From the NCBI GenBank assembly GCA_039679385.1, contig JBDKVB010000157.1, positions 1 through 64,000 of the forward strand: a stretch of DNA of 64,000 nt. The letters run 5' to 3'. Shown here piece after piece: positions 60,567 to 64,000 of the stretch. Under the pieces are notes generated by a model. That model did no database searches and was not told the origin of the DNA. It saw only the letters and a program-made list of their open reading frames with translations. Made by a program: the position numbers and the translations under genes. This DNA comes from Armatimonadia bacterium. Lineage in GTDB: Bacteria > Armatimonadota > Zipacnadia > Zipacnadales > JABUFB01. Every line of letters begins with the position of its first letter. Position 1 is the first letter of the stretch.

Positions 60567-62816
60567 ATGGGCGAAGGACAAGCTGCTGCGCTGTTGTGTG
60601 CGAGTGCGGCACCGCTCCCGTCGGCCGCACAGGGGACTTCGGTGGCGGGCTTCTGCGCCGAGTCCGGCGGGCAGGTCGACGCACCATCTATGGATTTCGC
60701 CGGGCTGATCCTCGAGCTGCTGGGTGGTGAGACCTCCAGCGGTGAAGCTGTCCCGAGCGAGGTCGTGGAGGACAAGCCTGAAGACCGCTCCCCGGCTGAG
60801 GATATCGTTGCGCTGCCTGACCTGCGGGCCCTGCAGCCGCCACTCTTGCAGCAGGCTGCTCCAGCACCGGCAGCGCCGGAGACGACGGCCAGTCAGAGCA
60901 GGACACAGGAGCCGGCGAGGCCGTCCGAGATGTTGGTGACGAGCGGGCCGCTTGCAGCACAGCCGATTCTGTCGGTTGCACAGCAGGCGTTCGCCGCGGT
61001 ACCGCAGGTGCTTCCTGCGTCGGGAGACAGGGCGCGCCTCGCAAGCCCCGTGGTTCCTCCAGCACCGAGTGCCCTGCCTGGAGCACGGCAGGTGACGCCC
61101 GCGGTCGAGGGCAGTACCCCGTTGACCACGCCAGGGCAGCTTTCAGTCCCGGTATCTGCCTTGTGGGGTCGCGAGGTCGAAGGGCAGCAGACTGCGCCGG
61201 TCACCTCGCTCCCAGGGCAGGAAAGGACCGCAGTGCCGCTGGTGGCCTCCGGGGCGGAGACCGTGCCCGCAGTAGGGGCTGCACAGGTGGAGGTCTCGGC
61301 GACGAGGCCACCGGTGCAGGAGACAGGAGTTCCGAGCGGCGAGTTCCCTGCGGCAGCTCAGCGCCCCACGGTAGTCGAAGGCCCACAGAGGTTCGCTGGC
61401 TGGCCGGATTCCGCGCAGGGGCCACTCCCGCCTGCGGCCACGATGACGGTTCCCGCGCACGTTCCCGAGCAGGCGGAGGTGGTGCCAACCACGCCGGCAG
61501 CGCCGGTGGCGCCAAAGCCCTCCGTGGCAGTTCCCGAAATCGTGACGACGCCTTCGCCGGCGCCTGAGGCGACGCCGACTGCCCCTGTGACCCAAACGAT
61601 CGTGCAAGTCACGGCGACGGTGGCTCGCGACGCAAGGCCGACACCCGAAGGGTCCGAGGCGAACCTGACCGACCAGACGCGCAGGACGACCGTGCAGGCG
61701 TCGCCATCGGTGCCCGAGAGGACCCTTGAGACCCCGCAAGCGACCGTCACACCCTCTGCTGTTCGAGTCGCGAGAGCACCAGCGACGACCCTCCCGGCGA
61801 CGCAGGCCATAGGAACCGTGCCGCGGGCAGACGCTCCTCGGCCGGTCGCGGGAGACCAGGCCCAGGTGACTGCTTCCCTGGAGCCCGAAGCGCCAGCTCT
61901 GCAGGCCACTGGAAGAGCGCAGGAAACCGCGACACCGGCGACTCGTGAGATTGCGACGTCAGCTCCGCAACTCGCTGAGGCTGCCAGGGGTGAGGGCTCC
62001 TCCGTCGCCTCGAGACTCGCCGAGAGGGTCGCGACGGGCGTCCTGCTGCAGACGCCGGAAGTCGGCGGGCAACTGCCGCGTTCCCAGAATCCCCTTCGCG
62101 CGGCGGGCGAGACTGTGCTCGAAGGCCCGCAGGGCGTTGCGCTACCTGTGCCTCCGGCGGCTCCTGCGGTGACGTCTCCGCAGGCGCAGCAGGCTCTCAT
62201 GGCGTCGCAGAGCCTGGCTGCAGAGGAGACGGTTGCGACCAAGGAAGCTGCAGGTGGGTCTGCCGCAAGGCTCACGGCAGCTTCCGGTTTGACGCAGAAG
62301 CGAGTTGCAGCTTCAGAGAACGAGACGGCTCCCATGACGATGGGCACGGTGAGCGCACCGACGGCAGAAGTCGGCGCTGAGCGGGTGGTAACCCCCGTGG
62401 AAGCGACGCAACGGGCTGTGCAGTTGGCTGAGGCAATCCACTCGCAGGTCGGCCTTCGCGGCGGTCGCGTGAAGCTGTACCTCCCCTGGGATGACCTCGG
62501 CGTGGAGTCGGTGACGGTGGTGGTGGCAGACCGCCATGCAGGTGTTGACCTGGTGTGCTCGGAGGCGCAGGCGCTGGATCTCCGAGTACTGGAGGGCCCA
62601 CTACGTGAGCGGTTACAGGCCCATGGGCTGACCCTCGAGGCCTTCACGATGAGCTTTGGCGAGGGGCAGTCCTCCGGGGGACAGTCGCGGAGCGAGTATG
62701 TTCCGACATCTCCCTCGCCCCTGGGAGAGGAACCGCGAAGCAGACCCTCGGCACCGCGTCCCCAGACTGTCTACAGTGAGCGATCGTCGTCCGGCGTACT
62801 CGACCTTTTCGCCTGA
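60567..62816 (+). CDS. fliK: Flagellar hook-length control protein FliK-like
   Basis: A 749-residue protein. Residues 40-620 are low-complexity, rich in Pro, Ala, Val and Thr, with many short VPA/TVP-like repeats and no predicted fold, as expected for a molecular ruler. The C-terminal 120 residues match the FliK hook domain (AVQLAEAIHSQVGLRGGRVK, LYLPWDDLGVESVTV, LRERLQAHGLTLEAFTM). FliK measures hook length and switches export specificity. It starts four bases after the transglycosylase stop. Length is well above the 400-500 residues usual in model organisms. Confidence 0.85.
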   Translation: MGEGQAAALLCASAAPLPSAAQGTSVAGFCAESGGQVDAPSMDFAGLILELLGGETSSGEAVPSEVVEDKPEDRSPAEDIVALPDLRALQPPLLQQAAPAPAAPETTASQSRTQEPARPSEMLVTSGPLAAQPILSVAQQAFAAVPQVLPASGDRARLASPVVPPAPSALPGARQVTPAVEGSTPLTTPGQLSVPVSALWGREVEGQQTAPVTSLPGQERTAVPLVASGAETVPAVGAAQVEVSATRPPVQETGVPSGEFPAAAQRPTVVEGPQRFAGWPDSAQGPLPPAATMTVPAHVPEQAEVVPTTPAAPVAPKPSVAVPEIVTTPSPAPEATPTAPVTQTIVQVTATVARDARPTPEGSEANLTDQTRRTTVQASPSVPERTLETPQATVTPSAVRVARAPATTLPATQAIGTVPRADAPRPVAGDQAQVTASLEPEAPALQATGRAQETATPATREIATSAPQLAEAARGEGSSVASRLAERVATGVLLQTPEVGGQLPRSQNPLRAAGETVLEGPQGVALPVPPAAPAVTSPQAQQALMASQSLAAEETVATKEAAGGSAARLTAASGLTQKRVAASENETAPMTMGTVSAPTAEVGAERVVTPVEATQRAVQLAEAIHSQVGLRGGRVKLYLPWDDLGVESVTVVVADRHAGVDLVCSEAQALDLRVLEGPLRERLQAHGLTLEAFTMSFGEGQSSGGQSRSEYVPTSPSPLGEEPRSRPSAPRPQTVYSERSSSGVLDLFA

Positions 62817-62834
62817 TCAGGGAGGAAGCCAGTC

Positions 62835-63236
62835 ATGCAGGTATCGGCCGTGAGCAGTGCCCAGGCAAGCAGCACCGGCGCCACGAGCTCCCCCTCGAGC
62901 GTATCGACGGAGACCTTTCTCACGCTACTGACCGAGCAGTTGCGCCACCAGGACCCGATGGAGCCGATGTCCGGGGAGCAGATGCTGTCGCAGATGTCGC
63001 AGCTCACCATGGTCAGTGAGGTGGTGAAGCTGGGGACGGCGATGCAGTCGATGGCGACGGTGCAAGGCGTGACCGGGATGGCGTCGCTGGTCGGCCGGAC
63101 CGTTGAGTGGAAGGATACGGAGGCCGGCACCAGCGGCTCGGGTGTGGTGACGCAGGTGCAGCGCACCAGCGACGGCTGGCAGGCCTGCATCGGCAACCAG
63201 ACGGTGCCGCTGGACGCGATCAGTTCGATCGCCTAG
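62835..63236 (+). CDS. flgD: Flagellar hook-capping protein FlgD
   Basis: A 133-residue FlgD. The conserved TFLTLLTEQLRHQDPMEP and EQMLSQMSQLTMVSEVVKL motifs of the N-terminal capping region are intact, followed by LVGRTVEW and a short beta region. It lacks the extra Ig-like domain of enteric FlgD, as in many Gram-positive-type flagella. It acts as the scaffold for hook assembly. GGGAGGAAG lies upstream of the ATG. Confidence 0.93.
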   Translation: MQVSAVSSAQASSTGATSSPSSVSTETFLTLLTEQLRHQDPMEPMSGEQMLSQMSQLTMVSEVVKLGTAMQSMATVQGVTGMASLVGRTVEWKDTEAGTSGSGVVTQVQRTSDGWQACIGNQTVPLDAISSIA

Positions 63237-63279
63237 TTGTCACCAGGGTGGCTTCACACACCAGAAAGGGGTTCGCACA

Positions 63280-64000
63280 ATGGGTGCCGGGGATCGCACT
63301 CAGGGCAGTCCGACCCTTCGCGCGGACAGTGGCCGACTCCTGGCCCTACATGAGCGGATTCTGCGCCGTTCCTATGGGGCGGGCAGCTACGACTCGGCCT
63401 TGCAGGGCGTGGCCTCGGAGTTGTCCGCCGAGATCCCGCACCGGGCGTGCTGCCTGGAGGCGGTAGACGCTCAGTGCCGCCCTTTGCGACGGCTGGCAGT
63501 GTGGCCCGGTGGCGACGGAGCGGCTCTCGCACCCGTGGCTGGGACAGACACTTCCGGCGAGCAGGTTTCCCTGGTGGGAGGTGGACGCCCGGTGACCAGT
63601 GGGACACGCCCTGGCTGGCACCTGTCCTTCCTGGCACCCTCGGGCATGGAGTACGAGCCCCGGCACCAGTCCTTGCTGAGGAATCTCGCACCCTCGCTGG
63701 AGGTGGCCTTTGAGGTTTCGGCGGCTGCACCTGAGTCGCAGGCGCAACTGGGCGGCGCCGGGGTCGAGCCGCTGGAGATGCTGGACCTCGTGTGCGGGGC
63801 TCTGGCTCATGATGTGCGCAACATCCTCGGCGGGATTCTGGGCGCCATTGAGTTGCACCGGGTCGGTGGCGGCTCGGAGGAGGCGGTGTTCGATGCCCTG
63901 CGCCGCCGTGCGGTGGAGGGTGTCGCAACGGTGGACGCGATGACTGCGCGCCTCCGGGGTCTGTCGCAGGGGCGCGAGAGCTGCCTCGACCTCGCACAAG
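63280..64000 (+). CDS. Histidine kinase, GAF-like input, cut by the window edge
   Basis: The frame opens with ATG at 63280 (AAAGGGG eight bases upstream) and runs without a stop to the window end, giving at least 240 residues. Residues 20-150 look like a GAF-type sensor domain without membrane segments. An H-box ALAHDVRNILGGILGAIEL follows, with the phospho-acceptor His at residue 177. As a soluble kinase at the end of a sigma-54-dependent flagellar operon, it could be the FlgS-type partner of a sigma-54 activator. The ATPase domain lies outside the window, so this is a partial call. Confidence 0.72.
   Translation, partial: MGAGDRTQGSPTLRADSGRLLALHERILRRSYGAGSYDSALQGVASELSAEIPHRACCLEAVDAQCRPLRRLAVWPGGDGAALAPVAGTDTSGEQVSLVGGGRPVTSGTRPGWHLSFLAPSGMEYEPRHQSLLRNLAPSLEVAFEVSAAAPESQAQLGGAGVEPLEMLDLVCGALAHDVRNILGGILGAIELHRVGGGSEEAVFDALRRRAVEGVATVDAMTARLRGLSQGRESCLDLAQ

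Noticed and set aside
60700-62400. Repetitive DNA in fliK as a repeat array
   Set aside because: The repeats are irregular and follow the codons of a low-complexity Pro/Ala/Val/Thr protein; there is no constant repeat and spacer as in CRISPR.
50640-63236. Non-flagellar type III secretion (injectisome) cluster
   Set aside because: Rod (FlgB, FlgC), hook (FlgD, FliK) and FliE genes are specific to flagella.

Overview
The window is high-GC bacterial chromosome with dense coding on both strands, short intergenic gaps, and no rRNA, tRNA, CRISPR array or transposase that I could find. Three things point to a diderm bacterium of the Armatimonadota or a close relative. The first is a near-complete lipid A/Kdo gene run (fabZ, lpxA, lpxB, msbA, waaA, lpxK, an LpxL-type acyltransferase and a GT9 glycosyltransferase). 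The second is a monocistronic pseudopilin whose N-terminus continues into [12 protein letters not shown] and which ends with an H-X9-DG motif, a style common in Armatimonadota and Planctomycetes-like genomes. The third is the mix of exported glycosidases, Gfo/Idh/MocA oxidoreductases and URO-D-like proteins. The phylum is an inference; there is no marker RNA in the window.

Layout. 0.2-2.3 kb (minus): Nudix hydrolase, serine hydrolase, flavin reductase. 2.3-6.6 kb (plus): a leader with an intrinsic terminator, then a soluble PRC/MgtE_N/CBS protein, an NRAMP-type transporter with an altered metal site, and CsaB. 6.9-8.0 kb: queD-queC. 8.1-11.2 kb (minus): ftsZ, dprA, hyi-like isomerase. 11.4-14.4 kb (plus): ppk2, MoxR ATPase, VWA protein. 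14.4-23.4 kb (minus): the lipid A run. 23.6-30.3 kb: exported methyltransferase-like protein, clan GH-D glycosidase, VOC protein, methyltransferase/URO-D fused frame, TPR-methyltransferase. 30.5-33.0 kb: heptose kinase-like GHMP protein and an oxidoreductase. 33.0-38.0 kb (minus): four membrane proteins carrying prokaryotic RING-type zinc domains, with a GH51 arabinofuranosidase embedded among them. 38.1-40.9 kb: esterase, small membrane protein, a duplicated esterase fragment, and an APH-type kinase. 41.1-49.6 kb: histidine kinase, pta, GspG-like plus GH42-like pair, ZnPLC-like protein, oxidoreductase. 49.8-50.5 kb: pseudopilin. 50.6-64.0 kb: a flagellar region.

In the flagellar region, FliM-like, FliG-like and CheY-like genes run on the minus strand. 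Divergent from them, rpoN is followed by a consensus sigma-54 promoter and then flgB-flgC-fliE-fliF-fliH-fliI-fliJ-lytic transglycosylase-fliK-flgD. A histidine kinase cut by the window edge ends the run. fliG is absent from its usual place between fliF and fliH.

The most unusual signals are: the RING-type/GH51 putative operon; the split 'MgtE sensor plus NRAMP' pair; the methyltransferase/URO-D read-through with a perfect internal ribosome site; the 198-base duplicated esterase tail that has lost its predicted catalytic Asp; the sigma-54 wiring of a flagellar operon with atypical switch genes; and the coexistence of CsaB with lipid A synthesis.
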